Source: Sphaerotilus montanus
GTDB taxonomy: Bacteria > Pseudomonadota > Gammaproteobacteria > Burkholderiales > Burkholderiaceae_C
Assembly: GCF_013410775.1 (NCBI RefSeq)
Contig: NZ_JACCFH010000001.1
Span: 1,550,001-1,614,000 of the forward strand
Direction: 5' to 3'
DNA: 64,000 nucleotides
Position 1 is the first letter of the stretch, and every line of letters begins with the position of its first letter. Under the pieces are notes generated by a model. The model saw only the letters and a list, made by a program, of their open reading frames with translations. It ran no database searches and was not told the origin of the DNA. This document shows, piece after piece, positions 55,274-64,000 of the stretch. The position numbers and the translations under genes were made by a program.

Positions 55274-55446
55274 TTTGCAGTGCTGTTGCGCAATACAGGA
55301 TCTGCCTGGCGCGGTCCGGTCCCTGCCCAGGATCGCCGGATGCCCCTTTGGCGAGAACACCGCACTGGGTTACACGAAGATTACGCCCCAGAATGGTGGA
55401 ACCGTTTCCAGCCCATTTCAGCCCATTCCCGCCGCCCCTCGCCACC

Positions 55447-56814
55447 ATGAACACCCACGCCCGCCCGCGCCTGAACGCCATCGCCGGCCCCATCCTCGGT
55501 GAATTCCTCGTCGGCATGAGCGTGGCGATGGCCGGGCTGTGGCTGGCCTCGCAGACCTCGGACGTCGCCGCCGGCGCCTTCGGGATGAGCAACCAGGTGA
55601 TGGAGACACTGTTCGTGCTGTTCCGCGTGCTGGCGATCGGTGTCGGCGCAGGAATCACGCAGGCGGTGGGCGGCCAGCGGCCGGAGGCGGCGCGGCGCAC
55701 GGCGCTGGTCGGGCTGGGGGCGAGCACCTGGGCAGGGGCGTTCGTGGCGGGCTGGATGCTGCTGGCCAACGAGTGGACGCTGGACGTGCTGAATGCCCCC
55801 TCGGGCGTGAGCCTGCTGGCGGCGCCTTACCTGCAGGCCCTGGCGCTGGCGATGGTGCTGGAAGCGTACAACCTGACCATGGCAGCCATCCTGCGTGCCC
55901 ACCTGCACGCCCGCGACACGCTGCTGGTCATGCTGGTGATGCACAGCGTCCACCTGGGACTCGCCTTCGTGCTGATGCGCGGCGTGGGCAGCTGGGACGG
56001 GCTGGGGCTCTACGGCTACGCGGTCGGGCTGGTGGTCAGCCGGGTGGTGGGACTGGTGATGCACCTGCGCTTCTGGCGCCTGCGGCTGCAGCTGGTGCCG
56101 CACCGGCGCGACTGGTGGGTGTGCCCCGTGCGGTCGCTGATGCCGGTGCTGCGCACGGGCGTGCCGGCGGCTTCGCTGGAGCTGGTCTACCGGATCGGTT
56201 TCATGATGTCGCTGGCGGCGGCGGCCAAGCTGGGCGTGCCGGCACTGGCGGCGCAGGCCTACACGCTGCAGACGCTCAAGTACGTGATGCTGGTGAGCCT
56301 GTCGATCGGCTGGGCCTGCGAGATCATGGTCGGCCACCTCGTCGGCGCCGGCGAATTCCGCACCGCGCACCAGCTCGTGCGCAAGGGCCTGCGCAACGGG
56401 ATGCTGGCCTCCGGGGCGCTGGCCCTGCTGGCAGCGGCGAGCGCCCCGTGGCTGATGCGCGCCTTCACGCGCGACCCGGAGGTCATCGCCGCGGCGCAGA
56501 CCCTGCTGTGGATCGCCTTCGCGCTGGAGACCGGGCGGGTCGCCAACATCGTCGTGCTGGGTGCGCTGCGGGCGACGGGCGACGTGGTGTATCCGGTGGC
56601 GGCGAGCATGGCCTCGCTGATCCTGGTGCTGGGCGTGGGCTCGGTGGTGCTGAGCCGCTACTTCGGACTGCCGGGCATCTTCATCGCCTACGCCGCCGAC
56701 GAGTGGATCCGCGGCACCATCCTCTACCACCGCTGGACCACCCACGGCTGGGTGCAGCACGCCCGCGAGATCTACCAGCGCATGCGCACGCCGGGGGCGG
56801 AGACGCGGTTCTGA
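55447..56814 (+). CDS. MATE family efflux transporter
   Basis: This 455-residue membrane protein has about 12 hydrophobic helices and the MATE pattern (GPILGEFLVGMSVAMAGL, FGMSNQVMETLFVLFRVLAIGVG, then GVPAASLELVYRIGFMMSL and VGHLVGAGEFRTAHQLVRKGL). Such proteins export cationic drugs or metabolites using Na+ or H+. I place the start at 55447; the longer in-frame upstream part lies over the promoter region. It diverges from the pentitol operon, so a shared regulator is possible. Confidence 0.9.
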   Translation: MNTHARPRLNAIAGPILGEFLVGMSVAMAGLWLASQTSDVAAGAFGMSNQVMETLFVLFRVLAIGVGAGITQAVGGQRPEAARRTALVGLGASTWAGAFVAGWMLLANEWTLDVLNAPSGVSLLAAPYLQALALAMVLEAYNLTMAAILRAHLHARDTLLVMLVMHSVHLGLAFVLMRGVGSWDGLGLYGYAVGLVVSRVVGLVMHLRFWRLRLQLVPHRRDWWVCPVRSLMPVLRTGVPAASLELVYRIGFMMSLAAAAKLGVPALAAQAYTLQTLKYVMLVSLSIGWACEIMVGHLVGAGEFRTAHQLVRKGLRNGMLASGALALLAAASAPWLMRAFTRDPEVIAAAQTLLWIAFALETGRVANIVVLGALRATGDVVYPVAASMASLILVLGVGSVVLSRYFGLPGIFIAYAADEWIRGTILYHRWTTHGWVQHAREIYQRMRTPGAETRF

Positions 56815-56833
56815 GCGCTGCGGGACAGCCGGC

Positions 56834-57535
56834 TCAGACCACCCGCACGCGGATCTCGCCCAGCCCGTCGATGCCACCCCGCATCACCTGACCGCGCTCG
56901 ACCGGGCCGACACCTTCGGGCGTGCCGGTGTAGACCAGGTCGCCGGGCTGCAGCGCAAAGTAGGTCGAGAGGTTGGCGATCACCTCGGGCACCGACCAGA
57001 TCAGCGCGTCGATGTCGCTGCGCTGGCGGTCGGCGCCGTCGATCTGCAGCCAGACCGCGGCCGACGCCGGGTGGCCGATGTCCTCGGCGGCATGGATCAA
57101 TCCGATCGGCGCCGAGTGGTCGAACGCCTTGCCGAGCTCCCACGGGCGGCCCTTGTCGCGCATCTTGAACTGCAGGTCGCGCCGCGTCATGTCCAGCCCG
57201 ACGGCATAGCCGAACACATGGTCCAGCGCCTGCCCGACCGGGATGTCGCGCCCGCCCCGCCCGATCGCCACGACCAGCTCGATCTCGTGGTGGACGTTGC
57301 CGGACTGCGGCGGGTAGGGGAACTCGACCGTCTGCCCCGGCGGCGCGACGACGATGCTGTTGTCGGGCTTGCAGAAGAAGAACGGCGGTTCGCGCTCCGG
57401 GTCGAAACCCATCTCGCGGGCGTGCGCGGCGTAGTTGCGGCCGACGCAGTAGAGGCGGCGCACCGGAAACAGCGTGTCGCGGCCGGCGACCGGAACGGCC
57501 ACCTGGGGTTCGGGCGGGAAGGCGTAGAGGCTCAT
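56834..57535 (-). CDS. fumarylacetoacetate hydrolase family protein
   Basis: This 233-residue protein has the FAH fold: RLYCVGRNYAAHAREMG, FFFCKPDNSIV, and metal ligands in VHHEIELVVAIG and GYAVGLDMTRRDLQ, then YTGTPEGVGPV. Members act as fumarylpyruvate hydrolase, acylpyruvase or oxaloacetate decarboxylase. The exact reaction cannot be chosen by sequence reading; fumarylpyruvate or acylpyruvate hydrolysis is likely. AGGAG precedes the ATG. It ends 20 bases from the MATE stop (convergent). Confidence 0.92.
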   Translation of the reverse strand: MSLYAFPPEPQVAVPVAGRDTLFPVRRLYCVGRNYAAHAREMGFDPEREPPFFFCKPDNSIVVAPPGQTVEFPYPPQSGNVHHEIELVVAIGRGGRDIPVGQALDHVFGYAVGLDMTRRDLQFKMRDKGRPWELGKAFDHSAPIGLIHAAEDIGHPASAAVWLQIDGADRQRSDIDALIWSVPEVIANLSTYFALQPGDLVYTGTPEGVGPVERGQVMRGGIDGLGEIRVRVV

Positions 57536-57567
57536 CGAAAACGGCTCCTTGTAACGCCGCGATGATG

Positions 57568-58164
57568 TCAGTTCTGCAGCGACCAGACCAGCCGCACCGG
57601 CAGCTCGGTCCGCTTGAGCACATCGCCCCGCGCCTCGCCCGTCGCCGGATTCACGGCCCAGCCATGGAGAAACGACAGCTGGGTGGTGTTCTCGTCGGTG
57701 CGACCGCGCTGGATGTTGGCGTAGTTGTACTGGTTGACTGGCGACAGGTTCGTGTCGATGCTGGCCGTCATGGCCCAGTGGCTCTCGGCGGGGGCGGCGG
57801 GAAACAGCACCGGGTCCAGCCCGGGCGGTGGCCCCGACCGGTGCACCAGCCGCTCCAGCTCGGTGACCCGCGGCAACCGCCAGGCGAACCCGTCCGCGTC
57901 CTTGCGCGCCGCCGCCAGCGCCAGCGCCTGGGCATGGCCGACGCGCGCCGGCTGGCCGGTGCAGGTCCGGCCATTCCAGCGCATGCCCTCCACGCAGCGC
58001 GCCCATGCCAGCCCCGTGTAGGGATCCAGGACCTGCGCGCCGTTGTCGGCGGGAACGAGGGCCGGTGCGTCCGCCGGAATGGGCGGGGCCGCCTGCACGG
58101 TGGCAGCGAACAGGACGGGCGCCAGCACGCGCAGCAGCCGGCAGTGGAGCGGGAGGATCGACAT
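57568..58164 (-). CDS. exported DUF1566 (Lcl) domain protein
   Basis: This 198-residue protein has a signal peptide (LLRVLAPVLFAATVQAAPP) and a DUF1566-like domain: VLDPYTGLAWARCVEGM, GFAWRLPRVTELERLV, and the final W/V-rich strand LPVRLVWSLQN. Two cysteines (RCVEGMRWNGRTC) may form a disulphide. These domains occur in surface or lectin-like proteins; the binding partner is unknown. It lies 32 bases upstream of the FAH gene on the same strand. Confidence 0.82.
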   Translation of the reverse strand: MSILPLHCRLLRVLAPVLFAATVQAAPPIPADAPALVPADNGAQVLDPYTGLAWARCVEGMRWNGRTCTGQPARVGHAQALALAAARKDADGFAWRLPRVTELERLVHRSGPPPGLDPVLFPAAPAESHWAMTASIDTNLSPVNQYNYANIQRGRTDENTTQLSFLHGWAVNPATGEARGDVLKRTELPVRLVWSLQN

Positions 58165-58257
58165 GGAGGCTTATTCGGCCGATCCCCCGGAAATCTGAAC
58201 CGCGCGTCCGATCAGGTCCATACTGGGTCACGCCTCCACCACCACAAGGAATTGCCC

Positions 58258-58386
58258 ATGTCCAAGAGTCAGAACGGCAACAAGGAGGTCAAGAAGCCCA
58301 AGAAGGTCCCGCCGAAGCCGCTGCCCGCCGGCGCAGCACCGCCGACCATCACGGCAGCCGCTCCCCCGGTGCGCCGCAAGAAATGA
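58258..58386 (+). CDS. 42-residue lysine/proline-rich small protein
   Basis: The product starts MSKSQNGNKEVKKPKKVPPK and ends in PPVRRKK, strongly basic and without hydrophobic segments. AAGGA stands nine bases before the ATG, so translation is likely. It may bind nucleic acid or be intrinsically disordered. A TnpB element ends about 12 bases after its stop. The tnpB open frame reads antisense through its last 38 bases. Confidence 0.6.
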   Translation: MSKSQNGNKEVKKPKKVPPKPLPAGAAPPTITAAAPPVRRKK

Positions 58387-59692
58387 CATGTCGTGATTTG
58401 AAATCCTCCCCGCCCTGAAGGGCGAGGATTCCGGCGGACGCGACCGCTTGCGCGGCCGGGCCTTCGGCGGGTTCCTGCTTCATTGCGGCTGCGCGTCGTC
58501 CCCTCACGGGTCTGGCGCGTCTGACCTCCGCTCCACAGGCTTCGGGTCTTTCGACCCAGACCGCGTGTCCCGCGGCCAGTACGTTCTTCGCGGCGTTCAG
58601 GTCCGCGTTTTCTTCATGTCCGCACGCTTCGCACTCGAAGCGGGCTTGCGTCGGCCGGTTCTCCCTGGCGGTGTGCCCGCAGGCGCTGCACCGCTGGCTC
58701 GTGTACGCCGGGTTCACTGGCACCACTGCACCACCTCGGGCGGCTGTCTTGTATTCCAGTTGTCGCCGTGCCTCGCCCCACGCCTGATCGAGGATCGAGC
58801 GGTTCAGCCCTGCTTTATGCCGCACCCGCTTTCCCGGCTCGGCAACCGTCCCCTTGGCGCTGGCGCTCATCGCTGCCACCTTCAGATCCTCGATGGCGAT
58901 CACAGGATGAGCGTCAGCCCACTTCGTCGTCAGCTTGTGCAGCCAGTCGCTGCGCTGCGCCGCGATCCGGGCATGCACTCTGCCCAGCCGGTCGATCGCC
59001 TTGCGTCGATTCTTCGAGCCCTTCACCTTGCGCGAGACGCTGCGCTGGACCCGCTTCAGGTACTTCTGCTGCCGCTTCAACGCATTCAGCGGCGCCACGC
59101 ACTCACCGTCCGTCGTCGCAGCGAACAGCTTCACGCCGAAGTCGATCCCCAGTGTCGGCACCAGCCCCGCTGCCGGGATCACGTCCGGCTGCTCCACCTG
59201 GATCGACACGAACCAGCGGCCCCGCTCCTGCGTCAGCGTGTAGTTCCGAACCACACCCTCGACCAACTGCGACCGACGCATCCGGACCCAGCCGAGTTTC
59301 GGGGGTTTCAGGCGCTGGTTGTCCGTGTCGAGCTTGCAATCCGAAGCCTTCGGGAACCGCAGCCCGGCGTCCTGGCCCCGACCCCGAAACCTCGGATAGC
59401 CGCCATTCCTCTCGAAGAAGCGTCGGTAGCTCGCCTCCAACCGCTTGAGCGTCTGCTGCTGTGCCTGCACGGGTGTTTCGGCCAGCCACGCCGTGTCCGG
59501 ATCGTTGCGCCACATCGTCAGCCAGCGGCACATCGCAGCAAAGCCCGAGAACTTCTCGCCCGCCTCCCTCAGCCGCTGCTGTTCGCCGATGGCCCGGTTC
59601 CACACCCAGCGGCACGCGCCTGCGAACCGGCGCAGGGTGTGCGCGGTGCCGGGCTTGGGGAGCAACTGGAAGCGGAAGGCTCGAATTGGCAT
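58349..59692 (-). CDS. tnpB: TnpB RNA-guided nuclease (IS605 OrfB)
   Basis: This 447-residue protein has all TnpB features: RuvC D184 (GIDFGVKL), E268 (AIEDLKV) and D364 (NADLNAAKN), with a zinc ribbon CSACGH/CEACGH (C335, C338, C354, C357). The nuclease should be active and use an RNA transcribed from the element's right end. The open frame continues through the right-end hairpin (LALQGGEDF) and stops outside the element, so its last ten or so residues come from flanking DNA. Confidence 0.9.
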   Translation of the reverse strand: MPIRAFRFQLLPKPGTAHTLRRFAGACRWVWNRAIGEQQRLREAGEKFSGFAAMCRWLTMWRNDPDTAWLAETPVQAQQQTLKRLEASYRRFFERNGGYPRFRGRGQDAGLRFPKASDCKLDTDNQRLKPPKLGWVRMRRSQLVEGVVRNYTLTQERGRWFVSIQVEQPDVIPAAGLVPTLGIDFGVKLFAATTDGECVAPLNALKRQQKYLKRVQRSVSRKVKGSKNRRKAIDRLGRVHARIAAQRSDWLHKLTTKWADAHPVIAIEDLKVAAMSASAKGTVAEPGKRVRHKAGLNRSILDQAWGEARRQLEYKTAARGGAVVPVNPAYTSQRCSACGHTARENRPTQARFECEACGHEENADLNAAKNVLAAGHAVWVERPEACGAEVRRARPVRGRRAAAMKQEPAEGPAAQAVASAGILALQGGEDFKSRHVISCGAPGERLP

Positions 59693-59818
59693 GGTTGAAA
59701 CTGTACATAAAACCAGTCAACCATGCCACAGGAAACTCAACCACCAAGCCAATGGCTCGCTGCGCGAGCCTGCGCTCTACCTCCCCGCCCTGAAGGACGG
59801 GGCTTCTCGCGCCTTCTG
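58398..59818 (-). mobile_element. IS200/IS605-type element carrying only tnpB
   Basis: The element holds a single gene, tnpB, with no TnpA transposase, as in IS1341-type elements. Both ends carry the same 17 bases, CCTCCCCGCCCTGAAGG (58405-58421 and 59780-59796), each forming a subterminal hairpin. The left end (right side here) is flanked on the element's strand by TCAC, a plausible target tetranucleotide (59819-59822). Exact borders are estimates. It depends on TnpA in trans. It lies between a small basic protein gene and slyX. Confidence 0.72.
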
Positions 59819-59883
59819 GTGACCTGAACGCCCGGGACGCCCGCCCCGGGCGTCCCACCACGGATCTGGCGTCCAATGGCGCC

Positions 59884-60126
59884 ATGGAACATCCGCAGCC
59901 CCCCCCGCACCAGCACGACGCCCTCGACCAGCGCCTGACCGATCTCGAGATCAAGGCCAGCTTCACCGAGGACCTGGTCGACCACCTGAACCAGATCATC
60001 ATCCGCCAGCAGCAGCAGATCGACGCGCTCGCCCGCGAGGTCAGCCAGTTGCGCCAGCAGAGCGGCGCCGACAGCGGTGTGCCCGCTTTTCGCAGCCTGC
60101 GCGACGAATTGCCCCCGCACTACTGA
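59884..60126 (+). CDS. slyX: SlyX family protein
   Basis: This 80-residue protein is mainly a coiled coil (LDQRLTDLEIKASFTEDLVD, then LNQIIIRQQQQIDALAREVSQL) and ends in PPHY, the SlyX signature. The function is unknown although the gene is conserved in proteobacteria. It starts 65 bases from the TnpB element's left end, so the insertion may have altered its promoter. Confidence 0.93.
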   Translation: MEHPQPPPHQHDALDQRLTDLEIKASFTEDLVDHLNQIIIRQQQQIDALAREVSQLRQQSGADSGVPAFRSLRDELPPHY

Positions 60127-60257
60127 ACCGCACATGGCGCCGGCAGCAGCGTTTGCGTTTGCGCTTGTAGCCGAATAGCCCTCTTCACAAGGGGTATTTT
60201 TACCCATCGGAACCCGAGGCCAGCCCCTACGCTGGCGTCCAAACGACGGGTCCGAAA

Positions 60258-62225
60258 ATGAACAAAAATCAAGCCACTCAAGGAATGTTCGGTGACTTCT
60301 TCCGCTACCACGGGTGGATGTCCCCCGGGGTACGCTGGTTTCGACGGTCCAGTTTCAAGGCCAAGGCGGCCGTGATCGCGCTGGTCTTCCTGGTTCCGCT
60401 GACCTTCTGCCTCGCGCTGCTCTGGAAGGGCAGTGGCCAGGCCATCGCGGTCGCGCAATCCGAACGCCAGGGACTGGCGGTGCTCCGACCCCTCTTCGCC
60501 TTCATCCAGGACGCGCAGCTCCGGCGCCATGCCGCCATCCTGCATCCGGCCGACCTGCCCGCGCTGCAGCAGCGCCTGGGTGCCGCAGCCGAACAGATCG
60601 AGCGCCAGCGCCGCGAATCCGGTACCGGCTTCAACGACAAGGAAGCCCACGAGGCGTTCCGGACACTGCAGCAGACCGTGCACCAGACCCCGGTGGCCGC
60701 GTCGCAGGATGACACGTTCCAGACCCACAGCGACCTGATCCAGGCCGCACTGAAGCTGGCCGCGGTCATCACCGACGGCTCGCAGCTCAGCCTCGATCCG
60801 GACCTGGACACCTTCCACATGATGAATGTCGCGGTGCTGCGCGGCCCGCGGCAGACGGAAAACACCGCCAGGATCAACGCGATGGGGCAGATGATGCTGA
60901 CCAGCGCCGATGCCCGCGCGGCCCGGCATGAGCAGATCGCGCAGTGGACCGCCGTGCAGCGTTTCCTGGATGACGATGTCGAAGCGTCCTACCAGGCCGG
61001 CATCAGCATCGACCCGCAGACCGCCCGCCTGTTCGACATGCAGGGCACGGACGACGCCTTCGACGCCTTTCTGGCAGCCGTCGGCCAGCAGATCATGGCA
61101 GGAGAGCCCAAGGGGGATGTCTCGGCCTACGCCCGGCTGGGTGATGCGATCGCGGCCAAGCAGAACACGCTGAACGGGCAGATCCTGGAGGAACTCGACC
61201 GCCGCCTCCAGGCACGCATCGACCGGCTGGTGCGCGGACGGGCACTGGAGCTGGGCATCAGCATCCTGTTCGTGGCGATCGCGCTGTACCTGATGCTGGC
61301 GTTCTACCGGGTGATGACGGGTGGTCTCAACGAGGTGGCCGGCCATCTGAAGGAAATCAGCCTGGGCAACCTGACCACCGCACCGCAGCCCTGGGGCAAC
61401 GACGAAGCCGCGCAGCTGATGATGAACCTGCGCGCGATGCAGGCCAGCCTGCGGCGGACCGTCGGTGTCGTGATCGACAGCGCCACGCAGGTTCAGGCGT
61501 CCAGCGACAACATTGCCTCGGCCGCCGCCGACCTGTCGGTCCGCACCGAGCAGTCTGCCGTCAGCCTGCAGCAGACGGCAACCACGATGGGCCACATTGC
61601 CAGCACGGCCGACCAGGCCGCCAGAACCGTGGAGGCCGCCACCGCCAGCGTGCAGGAAAACGCCCGGGTGGCCGAGCGCGGCGGGCAGGTGATTGCCGAA
61701 GTGATCCGGAACATGGAAGACATCCACGCCGCATCGACGCGGATCAGCGAGATCATCGGCACCATCGACGGCATCGCCTTCCAGACCAACATCCTGGCGC
61801 TCAATGCAGCGGTCGAGGCCTCGCGGGCGGGTGAGCATGGCCGCGGCTTCGCGGTCGTGGCCGCCGAGGTGCGGGCACTGTCGGGACGCTCGGCCTCAGC
61901 GGCCAAGGAGATCAAGTCGCTGGTTCACTCCAGCCTCGCGCAGGTCCGCAGCGGCACAGCCGTCGTGACCGACGCAGGCCAGATCATGAAGAACATCGTC
62001 GGCAATGCCGACAAGGTGTCCCGCCTGATCAGCGACATTGCCGAAACCGCACGCCACCAGCGCCACAGCCTGCAGCAGATCAGCACCGCCGTGAGCGAAC
62101 TCGACCAGGCCACCCAGCAGAACGCGACGCTGGTGGAGCAGAGCAGCAATGCCTCCGGCACGCTGGCGGACCAGGCCCGGCAGCTCAGCAGCGAAGTGAG
62201 CCAGTTCCGGCTGGCGGCCCACTGA
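60258..62225 (+). CDS. methyl-accepting chemotaxis protein
   Basis: This 655-residue receptor has membrane helices near residues 37-56 and 335-355 with a large periplasmic sensor between, then HAMP and a signalling domain. The conserved tip is [20 protein letters not shown] with [21 protein letters not shown]. The C-terminus ends QFRLAAH without a CheR-binding pentapeptide. The periplasmic part looks helical; its ligand is unknown. It is a single gene with its own AT-richer upstream region. Confidence 0.94.
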   Translation: MNKNQATQGMFGDFFRYHGWMSPGVRWFRRSSFKAKAAVIALVFLVPLTFCLALLWKGSGQAIAVAQSERQGLAVLRPLFAFIQDAQLRRHAAILHPADLPALQQRLGAAAEQIERQRRESGTGFNDKEAHEAFRTLQQTVHQTPVAASQDDTFQTHSDLIQAALKLAAVITDGSQLSLDPDLDTFHMMNVAVLRGPRQTENTARINAMGQMMLTSADARAARHEQIAQWTAVQRFLDDDVEASYQAGISIDPQTARLFDMQGTDDAFDAFLAAVGQQIMAGEPKGDVSAYARLGDAIAAKQNTLNGQILEELDRRLQARIDRLVRGRALELGISILFVAIALYLMLAFYRVMTGGLNEVAGHLKEISLGNLTTAPQPWGNDEAAQLMMNLRAMQASLRRTVGVVIDSATQVQASSDNIASAAADLSVRTEQSAVSLQQTATTMGHIASTADQAARTVEAATASVQENARVAERGGQVIAEVIRNMEDIHAASTRISEIIGTIDGIAFQTNILALNAAVEASRAGEHGRGFAVVAAEVRALSGRSASAAKEIKSLVHSSLAQVRSGTAVVTDAGQIMKNIVGNADKVSRLISDIAETARHQRHSLQQISTAVSELDQATQQNATLVEQSSNASGTLADQARQLSSEVSQFRLAAH

Positions 62226-62232
62226 TCCGACC

Positions 62233-62253
62233 GCACGCCAGCGCATGGCGTGC
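62233..62253. terminator. hairpin between convergent MCP and thiolase genes
   Basis: A perfect inverted repeat GCACGCCA-GCGCA-TGGCGTGC stands eight bases after the chemotaxis stop and 30 bases from the thiolase stop. It lacks a T-run, so termination in either direction is plausible but not certain. Confidence 0.4.
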
Positions 62254-62282
62254 CGCCGGCGTGTGGATCCGATGCACGCGAC

Positions 62283-63485
<1,203 letters not shown>

Positions 63486-63513
63486 GGCGGGGTCCGGATC
63501 AGATAGGAGTGGG

Positions 63514-63954
63514 TCAGGTGCGGTTGAGGTCGAACAGGCTGGTCGCTTCGAGGTCGAGCACCTCGGTGTCCGTCTGCTTGAAGAGCTGCCAGCGCCAGCG
63601 CAGGATGCCCAGGTGCAGCTGGCTCGCCGAGCGGCGCGTCTCCAGCACCGTGGCGCGCACGCGTAGCGCGTCACCCGGCCGCACCGGATGTTTCCACTTC
63701 AGGTAGGCCAGCCCCGGCGAGGCAAACGACTCCGAGCCGGCCAGCGCCGCGTCCGCCACCAGCCGCATCGCGATGCCACAGGTGTGCCAGCCGCTGGCGA
63801 TCAGGCCGCCGAACGGGCCCTGCGCGGCGGCGTCCGGATCGGTGTGGAACCACTGCGGGTCGTAGGCACCGGCGAACTGCAGCACCTCGGCCTCGGTGAC
63901 GTGGTACGGGCCGGCCTCGATGACCTGGCCTGGGAAGAATTCGGCGAATTTCAT
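63514..63954 (-). CDS. MaoC-like hydratase/dehydratase
   Basis: This 146-residue hot-dog protein starts MKFAEFFPGQVIEAGPYHVT and has the MaoC hydratase motif FAGAYDPQWFHTDPDAA with D and H catalytic, then GLIASGWHTCGIAMRL. It hydrates enoyl-CoA or related thioesters. It lies upstream of the thiolase in the same direction, and both fit a beta-oxidation-like or aromatic acid pathway. Confidence 0.9.
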   Translation of the reverse strand: MKFAEFFPGQVIEAGPYHVTEAEVLQFAGAYDPQWFHTDPDAAAQGPFGGLIASGWHTCGIAMRLVADAALAGSESFASPGLAYLKWKHPVRPGDALRVRATVLETRRSASQLHLGILRWRWQLFKQTDTEVLDLEATSLFDLNRT

Positions 63955-63966
63955 GGCGTCCTGTCC

Positions 63967-64000
63967 TCAGATGGCGCAGCGCAGCCAGGGGCTGACGCGG
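63967..64000 (-). CDS. C-terminal end of an unidentified gene
   Basis: On the minus strand a frame open to the window edge ends RVSPWLRCAI at a TGA (63967-63969), 12 bases upstream of the MaoC start. It may be the last gene before MaoC in the same operon. Too little is present to identify it. Confidence 0.35.
   Translation of the reverse strand, partial: RVSPWLRCAI

Overview
The window is high-GC bacterial chromosome. Its genes point to a betaproteobacterium of the order Burkholderiales, probably the Sphaerotilus/Leptothrix/Ideonella/Rubrivivax side. The clues are a Gcr-type 'site-specific recombinase' after apaG, a single-polypeptide indolepyruvate ferredoxin oxidoreductase opposite an Lrp regulator, DUF2789, a lipoprotein MltA, SlyX, and long antisense open frames typical of high-GC DNA. 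The species is an inference. All coordinates and motifs were read by eye; no search was run.

Layout. 1-3.9 kb: end of a c-di-GMP GGDEF/EAL protein, an FAD oxidoreductase and a glutamine synthetase-like ligase. 3.9-5.7 kb: a two-gene AAA ATPase/TOPRIM-like module that looks like an anti-phage cassette. 5.7-8.5 kb: NAD salvage genes pncB-pncA opposite an NrtR regulator. 8.6-16.3 kb: a tightly packed five-gene MoxR/vWA/SWIM/DUF5682/DUF5691 cluster of unknown function. 16.3-19.7 kb: two tandem secreted proteins with a carbohydrate-binding-like N-terminus; one keeps a HEWGH zinc motif and the other has lost it. 20.0-21.6 kb: lower-GC integron-cassette DNA with a clear attC site and no integrase in the window.

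21.6-37.6 kb is mostly housekeeping: CoA transferase, an exported hydratase-like protein, rpe, a FolM/FolB pair with a copper chaperone, YihY and AsmA membrane proteins, a BON lipoprotein, a sorbosone-dehydrogenase-like lipoprotein, apaG, the Gcr recombinase, mltA, cyanase, a diguanylate cyclase and an Lrp regulator. 37.7-46.2 kb: the indolepyruvate oxidoreductase, a three-hairpin repeat, PhoD and phytase-like phosphoesterases, and a Fic protein beside a broken XRE gene.

46.3-55.1 kb is one eight-gene pentitol operon: ABC transporter (binding protein, two permeases, ATPase), ribitol 2-dehydrogenase, D-arabinitol 4-dehydrogenase, AraC regulator and xylulokinase. Imported D-arabitol would become xylulose 5-phosphate. 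Ribitol would become D-ribulose, for which no dedicated kinase is seen. A MATE transporter diverges from it. 56.8-64 kb: FAH-family and DUF1566 genes, a TnpB-only IS200/IS605-type element between a small basic protein gene and slyX, a chemotaxis receptor, and a thiolase/MaoC pair that suggests acyl-CoA or aromatic-compound degradation.
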